From IMG/VR virus record IMGVR_UViG_3300009136_000013, positions 1-42,725 of that record: a DNA stretch of 42,725 nt; one strand, given 5' to 3'. This document shows, piece after piece, positions 21,670-28,966 of this stretch (its first letter is position 1; each line of letters begins with the position of its first letter). The stretch is from a virus. Under the pieces are notes generated by a model. It made no database searches and had not been told where the DNA came from. It saw only the letters and a program-made list of their open reading frames with translations. The position numbers were made by a program, and so were the translations under genes.

Positions 21670-22190
21670 GTACTACAAAACAGATTTATTCATGGTGTAA
21701 TCGGTGCGGCGCGTTGGTTGTTGGCGATATAAACCACGGTTGCGATAAATGCGGAAATCACGACTTGTCTCATTTTGAAGTTGAAGTCGAGTTAGTGACA
21801 CTACAGGCCCGGGTAGACGAACTTGAAGGACAGCTTGCAGAGCATGAATGGGTAAGCGTCGAGGATAGGTTGCCGGAAGAAAAGGAATCGTCAGTTCCGT
21901 GGCGGTCAGAGAATGTCATGGTTACTGATGGCACGGATTGGGATGTCGGCTTCTGGAGGACGCGTAGCGGAGCGAAGTGGGATCTTTACGTGAGACATGA
22001 CATGAAGCCTACCCACTGGAAACCAATCCACCTCCCTTCCTCTGACACAGAAAAGATAACCCCATTCCTGCATGAGTGCAAGTGGCAAGTAGAGGGGCAT
22101 AGAAACACACTGTGCGATAGTAAGAGTAATAAGAATTACGGCCAGCCTTGTTCAAGGCGATGTGCAACCTCAGAACCAAAGGAGCAGTAA
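21666..22190 (+). CDS. DUF551-type protein with zinc ribbon
   Basis: 174 residues from ATG 21666. CNRCGALVVG...CDKCGNHDL (about 11-36) is a zinc ribbon, then a short coiled coil. EWVSVEDRLPEEKE (about 60-73) and THWKPIHLP (about 118-126) are the DUF551 signature (W-x-x-[V/P]-x-x-RLP...THW-x-P). A final Cys/Lys-rich tail follows. Widespread in phages; role unknown. Confidence 0.75.
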   Translation: MSTTKQIYSWCNRCGALVVGDINHGCDKCGNHDLSHFEVEVELVTLQARVDELEGQLAEHEWVSVEDRLPEEKESSVPWRSENVMVTDGTDWDVGFWRTRSGAKWDLYVRHDMKPTHWKPIHLPSSDTEKITPFLHECKWQVEGHRNTLCDSKSNKNYGQPCSRRCATSEPKEQ

Positions 22191-22342
22191 TGGCTGACTT
22201 CGGACACGTAAAGCGACACACTAAGATAATGAACGGGCAAGAATGCAACTTCCGCTCCATCTTTGAATACCATTGGGCAGAATACTGCCAGCTCCGCATG
22301 GACAATGGCGAGATAGAGAACGTAACCCCGCTTTTGGGATAA
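22190..22342 (+). pseudogene. Truncated paralogue of the 22811 nuclease
   Basis: 50 residues: MADFGHVKRHTKI, then FRSIFEYHWAEYCQLR (about 22-37), ending abruptly at NVTPLLG. The N-terminal 43 residues align with MSNFGHVRRVTIG...FRSIFEYHWAVWCQVR of the intact protein at 22811-23272, with several conservative changes. All the catalytic part (the PD and ExK motifs) is missing. It keeps a good start (GGAGCA, overlapping TAATG), so a peptide may still be made. Either a decayed duplicate or a retained N-terminal fragment. Confidence 0.8.
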
Positions 22343-22369
22343 TTATAACTAAGTAGAAAGGAAAGAAAG

Positions 22370-22618
22370 ATGGACACAGGCAATGGCAGTTTTGAAAGAA
22401 TCGACACTGAACAAAAGGATGCTTTGTTTGGGCATATTCGTGGTGCGTTTGTTTCGCTAAAGAAAAGTGGCGTGTTTGAGATAAACGAAGAAGTGGCACT
22501 GAAGGGAAGCGACTTTAAGATAACTAACATAACATCTCATGGGCTGAGCCTAAAGTTACTACCTAATAGCCACAGAAGTCAACTGATTGAGCAGTTTAAG
22601 AAGGAGCAAGGTAATTAG
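22370..22618 (+). CDS. Hypothetical protein
   Basis: 82 residues (MDTGNGSFERIDTEQKDALF...), ending LIEQFKKEQGN. A single alpha-beta-alpha fold is plausible. Preceded by the 18-nt purine block (22355-22372). No family recognised. The stop lies at the -35 of the next promoter. Confidence 0.68.
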   Translation: MDTGNGSFERIDTEQKDALFGHIRGAFVSLKKSGVFEINEEVALKGSDFKITNITSHGLSLKLLPNSHRSQLIEQFKKEQGN

Positions 22619-22619
22619 C

Positions 22620-22648
22620 TTGACAAATATACCGTCATAGTGTATAGT
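22620..22648 (+). promoter_or_regulatory. Consensus sigma70 promoter
   Basis: TTGACA (22620-22625), 17 nt, TATAGT (22643-22648), identical in -35, spacing and -10 to the promoter at 20701. Expected start about 22655. Confidence 0.87.
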
Positions 22649-22675
22649 ATGTATGGCTAGGTTCATTACCGAAAA

Positions 22676-22716
22676 GCGGGACACCTTGACCCGCCTGCCA
22701 TCCAACTATATCAAGG
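22676..22716 (+). ncRNA. Pseudoknot leader F
   Basis: GCGGG (22676-22680) pairs with CCCGC (22690-22694). CCTTGA (22684-22689) inside that loop pairs with TCAAGG (22711-22716), a compact classical H-type pseudoknot with a 9-nt first loop. ATGGC/GCCAT may close an outer stem. AAGGA occurs at about 22714 and again at about 22725, the second forming the ribosome site; two GGA sites this close are the arrangement a CsrA dimer can bridge. It ends 21 nt before ATG 22738. Confidence 0.7.
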
Positions 22717-22737
22717 ACTATTACAAGGAATAGAATT

Positions 22738-22818
22738 ATGAAACAGATTGAACTCACACGAGGAGATGCCGCAATAAAAGAAGTAAGGGGTGAATTTGCG
22801 AGGCTTAATAATGTCTAA
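22738..22818 (+). CDS. Short leader peptide (26 aa)
   Basis: MKQIELTRGDAAIKEVRGEF and onward. ATG 22738 is the first start after leader F, with AAGGA upstream. Its stop overlaps the nuclease ATG at 22811, so translating this peptide probably delivers ribosomes to the nuclease start. Confidence 0.55.
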   Translation: MKQIELTRGDAAIKEVRGEFARLNNV

Positions 22819-23272
22819 TTTCGGCCATGTCAGAAGAGTAACGATAGGGATCGACGGCAAAGAATATACCTTCAGGTCTATATTTGAATATCACTGGGCT
22901 GTTTGGTGTCAGGTTAGATTAGAGGAGGGATATATCGAAGCGTGGTATTACGAAGAGGAGACCCTTGAGATAGAATACACCGACCATAAAGGCAGGGTTA
23001 AGTACAAAGATTACACGCCAGACTTCAAGATCGAGTACCAAGGCGACTACATGGAGTTTGAAGAGACAAAGGGCTGGCTACAGACCAAGGACGCCACTAA
23101 AATGCGCAAGTACACTGAGCAGTACGACACGCCCCTTGTGCTGGTGTTCCAGAAGAAGATATACGGTAAGCAGGCTAGGACTGCCGAGCGTCTTAGCAAG
23201 CATGTGAGCAGGGTTATATGGGAAGCTGACAAAGAGTACCTAAACGAGATTAAGCATTTATTTGACGTATGA
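22811..23272 (+). CDS. PD-(D/E)XK nuclease, TnsA/DUF1064-like
   Basis: 153 residues from ATG 22811 (an upstream GTG at 22790 is less likely). FRSIFEYHWAVWCQVRL (about 21-37) carries the first acidic residue, DYTPDFKIEY (about 68-77) the PD, and MEFEETKGWLQTKDATKMRKY (about 82-102, in two parts) the E-x-K. The order and spacing fit small phage PDDEXK nucleases related to TnsA and DUF1064, probably cutting branched or flanking DNA. A degraded copy lies at 22190-22342. Confidence 0.82.
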   Translation: MSNFGHVRRVTIGIDGKEYTFRSIFEYHWAVWCQVRLEEGYIEAWYYEEETLEIEYTDHKGRVKYKDYTPDFKIEYQGDYMEFEETKGWLQTKDATKMRKYTEQYDTPLVLVFQKKIYGKQARTAERLSKHVSRVIWEADKEYLNEIKHLFDV

Positions 23273-23424
23273 ACCAGCAACCCTATGACATCGAAAAAGT
23301 AAGCAAGAGCATTGAACAATGTATAGAATGGAATAAGATTGTTGATGAGAGAAAGAAGAAACGCAAGAAAGGAAAGAAAGATGGCAAAGTACAAAAACAT
23401 TCAAGAATTATCAGAGGCGTTTAA
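23269..23424 (+). CDS. Small basic protein (51 aa)
   Basis: MNQQPYDIEKVSKSIEQ and onward, with a Lys/Arg run (DERKKKRKKGKKDGK) in the middle. Starts by ATGA overlap with the nuclease. Its last 44 nt overlap the next gene in another frame, and its Lys codons coincide with the purine ribosome block of that gene, so part of its composition is imposed. Probably translated. Confidence 0.5.
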   Translation: MNQQPYDIEKVSKSIEQCIEWNKIVDERKKKRKKGKKDGKVQKHSRIIRGV

Positions 23425-23644
23425 ATCTGGCGAATTAGAAGGCTGGACTTTAATGGTAGACAATGATAATACATACCTGCAATGGTGGGGTCCACCTCCC
23501 GAAGGGATAGAAGCCGATTCGCCTGCTGGTGCTGACTTTGAAGACGAAAAATACGAGGAAGGTAAATTGCTGTGGGATAGCCCAGACGTTTACATTCTCG
23601 ACCAAGCTTTGACGGCTGCTGGTATACCTAACGGAAGTGTTTAA
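23381..23644 (+). CDS. Small acidic hypothetical protein
   Basis: 87 residues from ATG 23381, at the end of the purine block 23366-23383; the upstream in-frame start lacks one. MAKYKNIQELSEAFKSGE, then NTYLQWWGPPPEGIEAD (about 29-45) and an acidic tail. No family recognised. Confidence 0.7.
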   Translation: MAKYKNIQELSEAFKSGELEGWTLMVDNDNTYLQWWGPPPEGIEADSPAGADFEDEKYEEGKLLWDSPDVYILDQALTAAGIPNGSV

Positions 23645-23661
23645 TTTTAAAGGAAAGAATA

Positions 23662-24087
23662 ATGGCAAGAAGAACACTAGATAACGCTCGGTTCCTGAAA
23701 TACAAACATGGAACCTCCGGCCTTACTGTTTGGCAGTACGGCAACGGCGTAAGCTTCGATACTTCCGGCGAAGGGGTTGACCTTAGCCCGTCTCAGGCCC
23801 GGCATACCGCTAAGAAACTACTCCGACTTGCAGACAATATTGAAGGCGTAAAGAAAACCGAAGCAATGACATGTAAGGATTGTGGACATAAACTGTTCTT
23901 GACGAGCATTCACCCTTACGAAATGGAAGTAGAACCAGATCAAGAGCCGTACACCGCTGATGTAAGCGAGCCAGTAATGATCGGCGGAGAGGTAGCGGAA
24001 ACCGTTTTCGTAGAAATGCACGCTATCGCTCATGTTTGCCCAGGCTGCAAGGTTATACGAGACATAGAGATAAACGAAAACCCTTAA
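23662..24087 (+). CDS. Zinc-ribbon hypothetical protein
   Basis: 141 residues. The N-terminal half (FLKYKHGTSGLTVWQYGNGV) is beta-rich. CKDCGHKLFL (about 71-80) and CPGCKVIRDI (about 127-136) make a split zinc ribbon. AAAGGAAAGAATA before the ATG. Function unknown. Confidence 0.7.
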   Translation: MARRTLDNARFLKYKHGTSGLTVWQYGNGVSFDTSGEGVDLSPSQARHTAKKLLRLADNIEGVKKTEAMTCKDCGHKLFLTSIHPYEMEVEPDQEPYTADVSEPVMIGGEVAETVFVEMHAIAHVCPGCKVIRDIEINENP

Positions 24088-24097
24088 GGGAGATAAA

Positions 24098-24253
24098 ATG
24101 CCAGACAACGACTACATCTGCCCTGAATGCAAACTAACCTACCCCAAGATAGGCAATGGCTACTGCGTCTGCGGAAGGGGTAAGCTGGAAAAGAAATTTA
24201 CTGTGCGGGATATTGAAGAGATATTCCCCTGCTTTAGAAAGGATAAGAAATGA
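24098..24253 (+). CDS. Small zinc-ribbon protein (51 aa)
   Basis: MPDNDYICPECKLTYPKIGN and onward: CPEC...CVCG, a zinc ribbon, then a charged helix ending FRKDKK. GGGAGATAAA before ATG 24098; the stop overlaps the next ATG (ATGA). Confidence 0.68.
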   Translation: MPDNDYICPECKLTYPKIGNGYCVCGRGKLEKKFTVRDIEEIFPCFRKDKK

Positions 24254-24966
24254 GCGAAGAAACCAAATGCATAAGGATACGAAGCGTCAACTCCACCATG
24301 AAGCTCCTTTACGGCGACAAGCTGACATGGACAGAGAAGGCTATCAGGCTTAGGTCGAAGCTTGTACATATGGAACTACAATTCAGCGACAGATACGGCT
24401 CTATCAGCTTCTCAGCGACTAAGGCTGACGGCTGTAACTGTGCGCGGTTCAAGATGATTCAATACACTCACGCTTACCGCTGGTCAACTATTCTTATCCC
24501 TGTCACTGCCGAGCAAGAGGCGAGACTGTTCGCTAAGGCTTGTGAGATGGCTGACATACAGGCTAAGGATTACGCAGAACTAAGAATGCGACCCGACTTT
24601 ATAGGCTGCTACTACGGCCCCGACGCCATTAAGTACGACATAGCAGGCGTCTCTCTTAGCTTCATAAGCAAGCGCAGATGGTGGAATCCAAGCAATGAGC
24701 GGAACTGGTGTAATGAAACTGTAGGGCTATTAGTGATGGTTGTATGGCCGGATATATTTATAGTGGAAGACGAGTATCATTCGTCTCGGCCCCATGTAGA
24801 TGACTGTACTTCTATTATGTATGGATACACTTCAATCCCACCGCACGAACAGCTTCCAGACCAGACGCATTACATGATACGATATTATTTTGATAACCAA
24901 AAAGACATCAATAATCCAACCCAGCAAGATATAGACAATGTAATCGCAGAAGCTAATAGAGACTAA
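24250..24966 (+). CDS. Hypothetical protein
   Basis: 238 residues, mixed alpha/beta, with aromatic motifs RWWNPSNERNWCNETVGL (about 141-158) and a MIRYYFDNQKDINNPTQQ stretch near the C terminus. No catalytic pattern recognised. Coupled to the preceding zinc-ribbon gene. Confidence 0.7.
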   Translation: MSEETKCIRIRSVNSTMKLLYGDKLTWTEKAIRLRSKLVHMELQFSDRYGSISFSATKADGCNCARFKMIQYTHAYRWSTILIPVTAEQEARLFAKACEMADIQAKDYAELRMRPDFIGCYYGPDAIKYDIAGVSLSFISKRRWWNPSNERNWCNETVGLLVMVVWPDIFIVEDEYHSSRPHVDDCTSIMYGYTSIPPHEQLPDQTHYMIRYYFDNQKDINNPTQQDIDNVIAEANRD

Positions 24967-24987
24967 TCTTAATAAAGGAATGACATA

Positions 24988-25452
24988 ATGACAGACAAAG
25001 AACTAATACAGGAATTAAAGAGCAACTTAGCGACACTTAGAGGTATGGACGGCAAACTTAGACGGGCGATGGAGTCTATGAAGAAAGAAGACTTTATCTT
25101 TTTATTGTCTGATGGCACATGGGACAAGGCGAACCCGAAACAGGGTTGGGAGTACGAAATATATAGGCTCCGCCCCGACTACCAAGAACCTGATGATAAG
25201 GTAGTGGAGTGCGAGGTAAAGCGGAACGATATGGGCTTCTTTGAGTGCCGCTACAACAACCGAACATTAGCCCTGTACGAAGCCAGCGACAGCTTGAACT
25301 TCGAGGGGTTCAAGTATGAGGATGGCTGCACCTCGGCTTCGGTGCGGCTTTATAAACTTGAAAGTGGCGACGTACAGCAATTACACTATCCAATAATGGG
25401 GCCTTACGAAGTCCTCACTCCGACCCATGTTCTTTTCCGAGGTGTGAAATGA
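24988..25452 (+). CDS. Hypothetical protein
   Basis: 154 residues. A helical N terminus (MTDKELIQELKSNLATLRGM) is followed by beta strands including DGCTSASVRLYKLESGD. AAAGGAATGACATA before ATG 24988; the stop overlaps the lipoprotein start. Not recognised. Confidence 0.7.
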   Translation: MTDKELIQELKSNLATLRGMDGKLRRAMESMKKEDFIFLLSDGTWDKANPKQGWEYEIYRLRPDYQEPDDKVVECEVKRNDMGFFECRYNNRTLALYEASDSLNFEGFKYEDGCTSASVRLYKLESGDVQQLHYPIMGPYEVLTPTHVLFRGVK

Positions 25453-25700
25453 AAATCCCACTAATAGCCGTCATATCTGTGCTGACCTTGCTTACGGGGT
25501 GTAAGCAAGTGATCCGTGAAGATACCGAGGTCGGGCATAGGTTACAGATCAATACTTTCCTGATGAACTCTGGGTTTGAATCCTTGCATGACGACCCGAA
25601 AGTATTTGAAGTAGGCAAGTACGAAGGCGTCCCGTCAAATATCAAGCTAAAGTTTAACCCGTTCTTAAATCAATACGAAATGGTAGTTGAACCAGAATAA
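25449..25700 (+). CDS. Putative small lipoprotein
   Basis: 83 residues. MKIPLIAVISVLTLLTGCK gives a signal sequence with a lipobox-like LLTG|C, so lipidation at Cys18 is expected. The mature part is about 65 residues, polar and beta-like. It could be a superinfection-exclusion lipoprotein or a spanin-like outer-membrane protein; no partner spanin is seen. Overlaps the previous stop (ATGA). Confidence 0.7.
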   Translation: MKIPLIAVISVLTLLTGCKQVIREDTEVGHRLQINTFLMNSGFESLHDDPKVFEVGKYEGVPSNIKLKFNPFLNQYEMVVEPE

Positions 25701-25709
25701 GTCTGACAT

Positions 25710-25752
25710 AGCTCCGTCCGGTACAACCAGTAGTCGCGATCCGGGCGGAGCT
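25710..25752 (+). other. Long intergenic hairpin
   Basis: AGCTCCGTCCGG (25710-25721) pairs with CCGGGCGGAGCT (25741-25752): 12 bp, one G-U in the plus-strand RNA, loop of 19 nt, followed by AAATTTTAA. It could be a weak terminator or a leader hairpin of the next gene, whose ATG 25773 lies 20 nt on, the same spacing as the pseudoknot leaders. Confidence 0.55.
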
Positions 25753-25772
25753 AAATTTTAATGGAGAACACA

Positions 25773-26153
25773 ATGAAAGATAAACTCTTACAGGCCAAGG
25801 GTCCGGAACTGAGCCGGATGCTGGGCGAAGTGTTGGGTGACGGGAAACATGTAATTACAGGATTCTTCCCCGAGCATCATTGCTCTAAGTGTTTCAGGTT
25901 TGAGCCACTTAGAAGCGGTTACAGTGACAGGTGCAGTCCACCCATCCCCCTCGACGACTGGAACGTGGCTATGAAGTTCATGGTTCTGTCTATTGAATTG
26001 TACGGAGAAGAAACGTGGCACGACGCAATAATAGCCGTACTTGAGGCCGATAGCATAACAGGGGCTTTTGCCCATTTGCAGTGCAAGCAAAGACATATCT
26101 TAATTGCCTCCGCCCAATGCAAGCTTAATGCGGAAGAAAGAGAGGGGAAGTGA
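25773..26153 (+). CDS. Hypothetical protein
   Basis: 126 residues from ATG 25773, chosen because GGAG lies just upstream; the ATG at 25761 has none. MKDKLLQAKGPELSRMLG, then HHCSKCFRFEPL with a possible Cys/His metal site. Ends EEREGK. Not recognised. Confidence 0.68.
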   Translation: MKDKLLQAKGPELSRMLGEVLGDGKHVITGFFPEHHCSKCFRFEPLRSGYSDRCSPPIPLDDWNVAMKFMVLSIELYGEETWHDAIIAVLEADSITGAFAHLQCKQRHILIASAQCKLNAEEREGK

Positions 26154-26349
26154 TGGGATTTCAGAAAGTAACATATTGTACTGCGATGGGAACGAAGCCG
26201 ATTGCGAAACCGTAGATAAAGAGGCTAGTTCGGCAGAAAAGGGCGTAATAACTATCGCACAGTATAGACACGAAATGAAAGGCTCTGGCTGGGTATTCAC
26301 AAAAGACAATAAGGCGTACTGTCCGGTGTGCAGAAAGCATCTTCATTGA
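26153..26349 (+). pseudogene. Small zinc-binding gene with apparent frameshift
   Basis: ATG 26153 has a good ribosome site (GAGGGGAAG) and reads MGFQKVTYCTAMG, then stops after 20 residues. In the overlapping frame, YCDGNEADCETVDKEASSA continues to CPVCRKHLH at 26349. MGFQKVTY fused to CDGNEADC would be a natural small zinc protein of about 65 residues, so a few extra bases around 26175 (TATTG next to TACTG looks like a near-duplication) may have broken it. An alternative start is ATG 26128 without a frameshift. Confidence 0.5.
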
Positions 26350-26353
26350 TAAA

Positions 26354-26386
26354 TACCCCGACGCCAGACTTGTCCAGCGGCGGGGC
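26354..26386. other. Hairpin between converging regions
   Basis: CCCCG-A-CGC pairs with GCG-G-CGGGG around an 11-nt loop. No T-run on the plus strand; TATTTATC follows on the minus strand. It may end leftward transcription weakly at the boundary of early and late regions. Confidence 0.45.
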
Positions 26387-26401
26387 TTCGGAGGAGAGAA
26401 A

Positions 26402-26431
26402 ATGTTAGACATCAGAAACTCTATATTGTAG
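26402..26431 (+). CDS. 9-codon frame behind a strong ribosome site
   Basis: GGAGGAGAG lies 8 nt before ATG 26402, but the frame (MLDIRNSIL) stops after nine codons, antisense to the 3' end of the 26405-27676 gene. Probably the cut-off start of an early gene at a recombination joint with the late module. Confidence 0.3.
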   Translation: MLDIRNSIL

Positions 26432-27676
26432 CCGACCTCCCTCAAATGCCTGAATTTTATTCGTTAATGTCACAACGTCTTCGTTGATTTTGAATGTCGC
26501 ACCACCGCCGACCTTTAATGTCGTTACTGTTCTTGGTTCTGCCGATGCTGTAAAGTCTGTCTCTCCGCCTGTAGCGTTGCATGTAGTAATTATCCCCGTA
26601 GACGCTGGCGTTACTGTTCCACCTTCAATATTCAGGGTTGTTATAGCCCCTGCTCCGATTGTTAGCAGCGTACCACCCCCATTTGTTATAGTGGTTACAG
26701 TTTGACCAGTTAGCTGTTTTACGGTAGTTAATCCGCCTATTGCTTCAATCGTCGCTACGACAACACCTTGACCTATCGTTAATTGGCTGTCAGACGCTAT
26801 ATTCCCCGCGTGAGACTGGAATACGCTGTCAACCTGCCCTGTCTCGCTATCAAGGAAGCAAAGCCCGTATGTGCCTTTTCTGAGGTCTCTTATGATATGG
26901 TCTGATTTATTACCCTTCAATCGGCAGGCGGGTTTATTCGTATCGGTACTATTGCTTGCATTGTACCCTGTAATCGCACACGCAACTGTACTGCCGACGT
27001 CAATCTTTGTCCGGCTCGACCCTGCCGCTCTTGAATTATCGAAGTCTTCGCCGATGAAAAGTGCCGCCGTTTCTACCTGCAGGTACGCACCCTCGAATCC
27101 GGCCTCTTCGTCATGCCCTATCTTTCCGGTGTAAGTCATTTTCGTCTTAAGCGATAAGAGCGGATCGGAAGCCCCTGTGTTATCAAGCCCGTAAAGAATA
27201 TCAACGGTCGAATCAGAAATTACCGTATTTTCGCTTGCTCCGTTCTCGCCAGGTACGTTTAATGTCCAGTTGTTGGTGTCTTGCCAGTCGTTCGGCCCAC
27301 CGTTGGCCGTTGTGGACGCCTTGCTGAATGTTTGATCATCAGCCGCCCCGCCTCCGGCCTCTGTCGTTGACTGAGTGACCTTGAACGCTACGCCTGCTGT
27401 GTCTGCGGTGAGAATAATGGTTCCCGTTCCGGTTGCTGTGATATTCTCGGCTAGTGACCCTGATATAGCCTTCTGTACGTCCCACGCCGCCCGCAAGGCC
27501 GTAACTACGTCGGTTGCAGCCGTTCCGCCAGCCGCCGCACTGACCGCAAGCGAACTTCCGTCCCATCCCGTAATTGTCAATATAAACAGGTCGTCGGCTT
27601 CGATTGTTCCGCCCGGCGTGTATGTATCGACCTGTGCTACTGCTGACGCTGTTCCCAGCCATTGATTTATTGCCAT
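26405..27676 (-). CDS. Beta-rich repetitive virion-associated protein
   Basis: 423 residues. MAINQWLGTASAVAQVDTYT, then Thr/Gly/Ala-rich strands (TITGWDGSSLAVSAAAGG), and a C-terminal half of short parallel-strand repeats (TTLNIEGGTVTPASTG, TTLKVGGGATFKINED) like a beta-helix or beta-solenoid. Asp/Asn turns recur about every 18-20 residues. No signal peptide. Last gene of the tail module, so probably a tail or fibre protein that binds the host surface. I have seen relatives only in phages of environmental bacteria. Confidence 0.72.
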   Translation of the reverse strand: MAINQWLGTASAVAQVDTYTPGGTIEADDLFILTITGWDGSSLAVSAAAGGTAATDVVTALRAAWDVQKAISGSLAENITATGTGTIILTADTAGVAFKVTQSTTEAGGGAADDQTFSKASTTANGGPNDWQDTNNWTLNVPGENGASENTVISDSTVDILYGLDNTGASDPLLSLKTKMTYTGKIGHDEEAGFEGAYLQVETAALFIGEDFDNSRAAGSSRTKIDVGSTVACAITGYNASNSTDTNKPACRLKGNKSDHIIRDLRKGTYGLCFLDSETGQVDSVFQSHAGNIASDSQLTIGQGVVVATIEAIGGLTTVKQLTGQTVTTITNGGGTLLTIGAGAITTLNIEGGTVTPASTGIITTCNATGGETDFTASAEPRTVTTLKVGGGATFKINEDVVTLTNKIQAFEGGRLQYRVSDV

Positions 27677-27687
27677 GTCATTACTCC

Positions 27688-27921
27688 TTATTTATCCCAT
27701 TTGTTTTCTGGGCATTTTTCGTCTTTAACTCGCGCCTTGGCCGGTATGAAACATTTACATATCGAACACCAAAGCGTCTTTTTAATCCAATAATTATCTT
27801 CACACTTCCGACATACTCTTATCCTGCCGTCCGTAAACTCGTATTTCTTGCCGGTTACTAAAGCTGTGTAACCTTGAACTATATTCTTTCCTTTTTGTAT
27901 CGTTTTTCCGCAGCAACTCAT
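27688..27921 (-). CDS. Cys-rich small protein
   Basis: 77 residues. MSCCGKTIQKGKNIVQGY, then CRKCEDNYWIKKTLWCSICK (about 37-56) and a final CPENKW: at least eight cysteines in CxxC pairs, likely two zinc sites. Similar proteins follow tail genes in several siphoviruses. The role is unknown; it may bind DNA or chaperone tail assembly. Coupled to 27921-28541. Confidence 0.72.
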   Translation of the reverse strand: MSCCGKTIQKGKNIVQGYTALVTGKKYEFTDGRIRVCRKCEDNYWIKKTLWCSICKCFIPAKARVKDEKCPENKWDK

Positions 27922-28541
27922 TATACCACCGCCATTGCAATTGTTCCGCCAGTTACTTTCACTGCATCGGTATAGTCACAGCCACTAGCAGGGGTTAAAG
28001 TATCTTTAGGCATACAGTTAGTACCAAGCACAACACCACAGTTGGTATCATCAATGTTTCTGGCAAAGACAAGCGTGTCTGCCGTAACACTATCGCCAGT
28101 TGCGTAAACACGAACGGTAGCTGAACAGCCAACATCAGGAGGTGAGCCGTACTCTATAAGGAAGTATTCTACTATTAAGCTCGTGTAATTGAGTAGTGTC
28201 GGTGTCCCTGAACAACCCGAAGATGCCGCATAATCTAATATGTCTACATCTATGCCGATGGTCTTTTGCCAATGACAGCTAGCTATGTGATCTAAAATAT
28301 GCGTATCATTGACAATGCTTTCGATGTCTGTGTCCCATATTCGAGATTTGCCAGAATCGCCTCCAGTGCCAGCACAGCACGAAACTGAAAATCCACTAAG
28401 AGTAACACTTACTTGGTCAGGCGAGTTTGACACGCAAAGCGTACAAGGGTCTATCGAGGCTACCACCACCTGTTGTTTGTTTGTACTTGAATTGTACGAA
28501 GCCTTTGCTGTACTTGAGTTGTATTGAGCCGTTACTGTCAT
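27921..28541 (-). CDS. Tail-module hypothetical protein, Cys-rich
   Basis: About 206 residues from the ATG at 28541 (ATGA overlap with the previous gene), preferred over the start at 28592. MTVTAQYNSSTAKASYNSS, then CTLCVSNSPDQVSVTLSGF and CCAGTGGDSGKSR, with a beta-rich remainder rich in Asp/Thr and scattered cysteines. Disulphides or metal sites are likely. Part of the tail tip cluster; function not assigned. Confidence 0.68.
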   Translation of the reverse strand: MTVTAQYNSSTAKASYNSSTNKQQVVVASIDPCTLCVSNSPDQVSVTLSGFSVSCCAGTGGDSGKSRIWDTDIESIVNDTHILDHIASCHWQKTIGIDVDILDYAASSGCSGTPTLLNYTSLIVEYFLIEYGSPPDVGCSATVRVYATGDSVTADTLVFARNIDDTNCGVVLGTNCMPKDTLTPASGCDYTDAVKVTGGTIAMAVV

Positions 28542-28966
28542 GAGCAAACACAGTCCTCCGAGCCTTGGAACGGAATGCCCGTACAATACCATCGCGTTTC
28601 CGGTGTTCCTGAATTGTCATATACCGACGTTCCAACAAAAATATCCTTGCCTGATTCTAATCTCGGCAGCGTCTCGTTTAGGTCGGTTCCGTTATGGATA
28701 TTGCAATAAACAGTAATTCCAGCACCTTCGCCAGTCGTCTGTTCTACTCCGGTTATTGTGTCGTAAAGATTAGCTGTTATTGTCGCGCCCGCCCCGGCGT
28801 CGGTTGTACATTTAGCCCGCACTCCTGCGCTAGCGAAATTATTGCCACCAGACCCCACTAAAGCCGGATTAGATATACGCCTGAATACAGCATTGCTGTT
28901 GCCAGAGTCGTCTATCTCTCGCAGCTTCTTGGTATTCATGCGAATTTGGTCGTTTTTATTAGGCAT
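28538..28966 (-). CDS. Tail-module hypothetical protein
   Basis: 142 residues (MPNKNDQIRMNTKKLREIDD...), beta-rich after residue 30, ending CVCS. Overlaps the following gene by ATGA and abuts the preceding gene. The position between a tail protein and the Cys-rich gene suggests a baseplate or fibre-linked role. Confidence 0.68.
   Translation of the reverse strand: MPNKNDQIRMNTKKLREIDDSGNSNAVFRRISNPALVGSGGNNFASAGVRAKCTTDAGAGATITANLYDTITGVEQTTGEGAGITVYCNIHNGTDLNETLPRLESGKDIFVGTSVYDNSGTPETRWYCTGIPFQGSEDCVCS

Noticed and set aside
22790-22810. GTG 22790 as nuclease start
   Set aside because: The ATG at 22811 aligns with the start of the truncated paralogue and overlaps the short upstream frame in a coupling arrangement.
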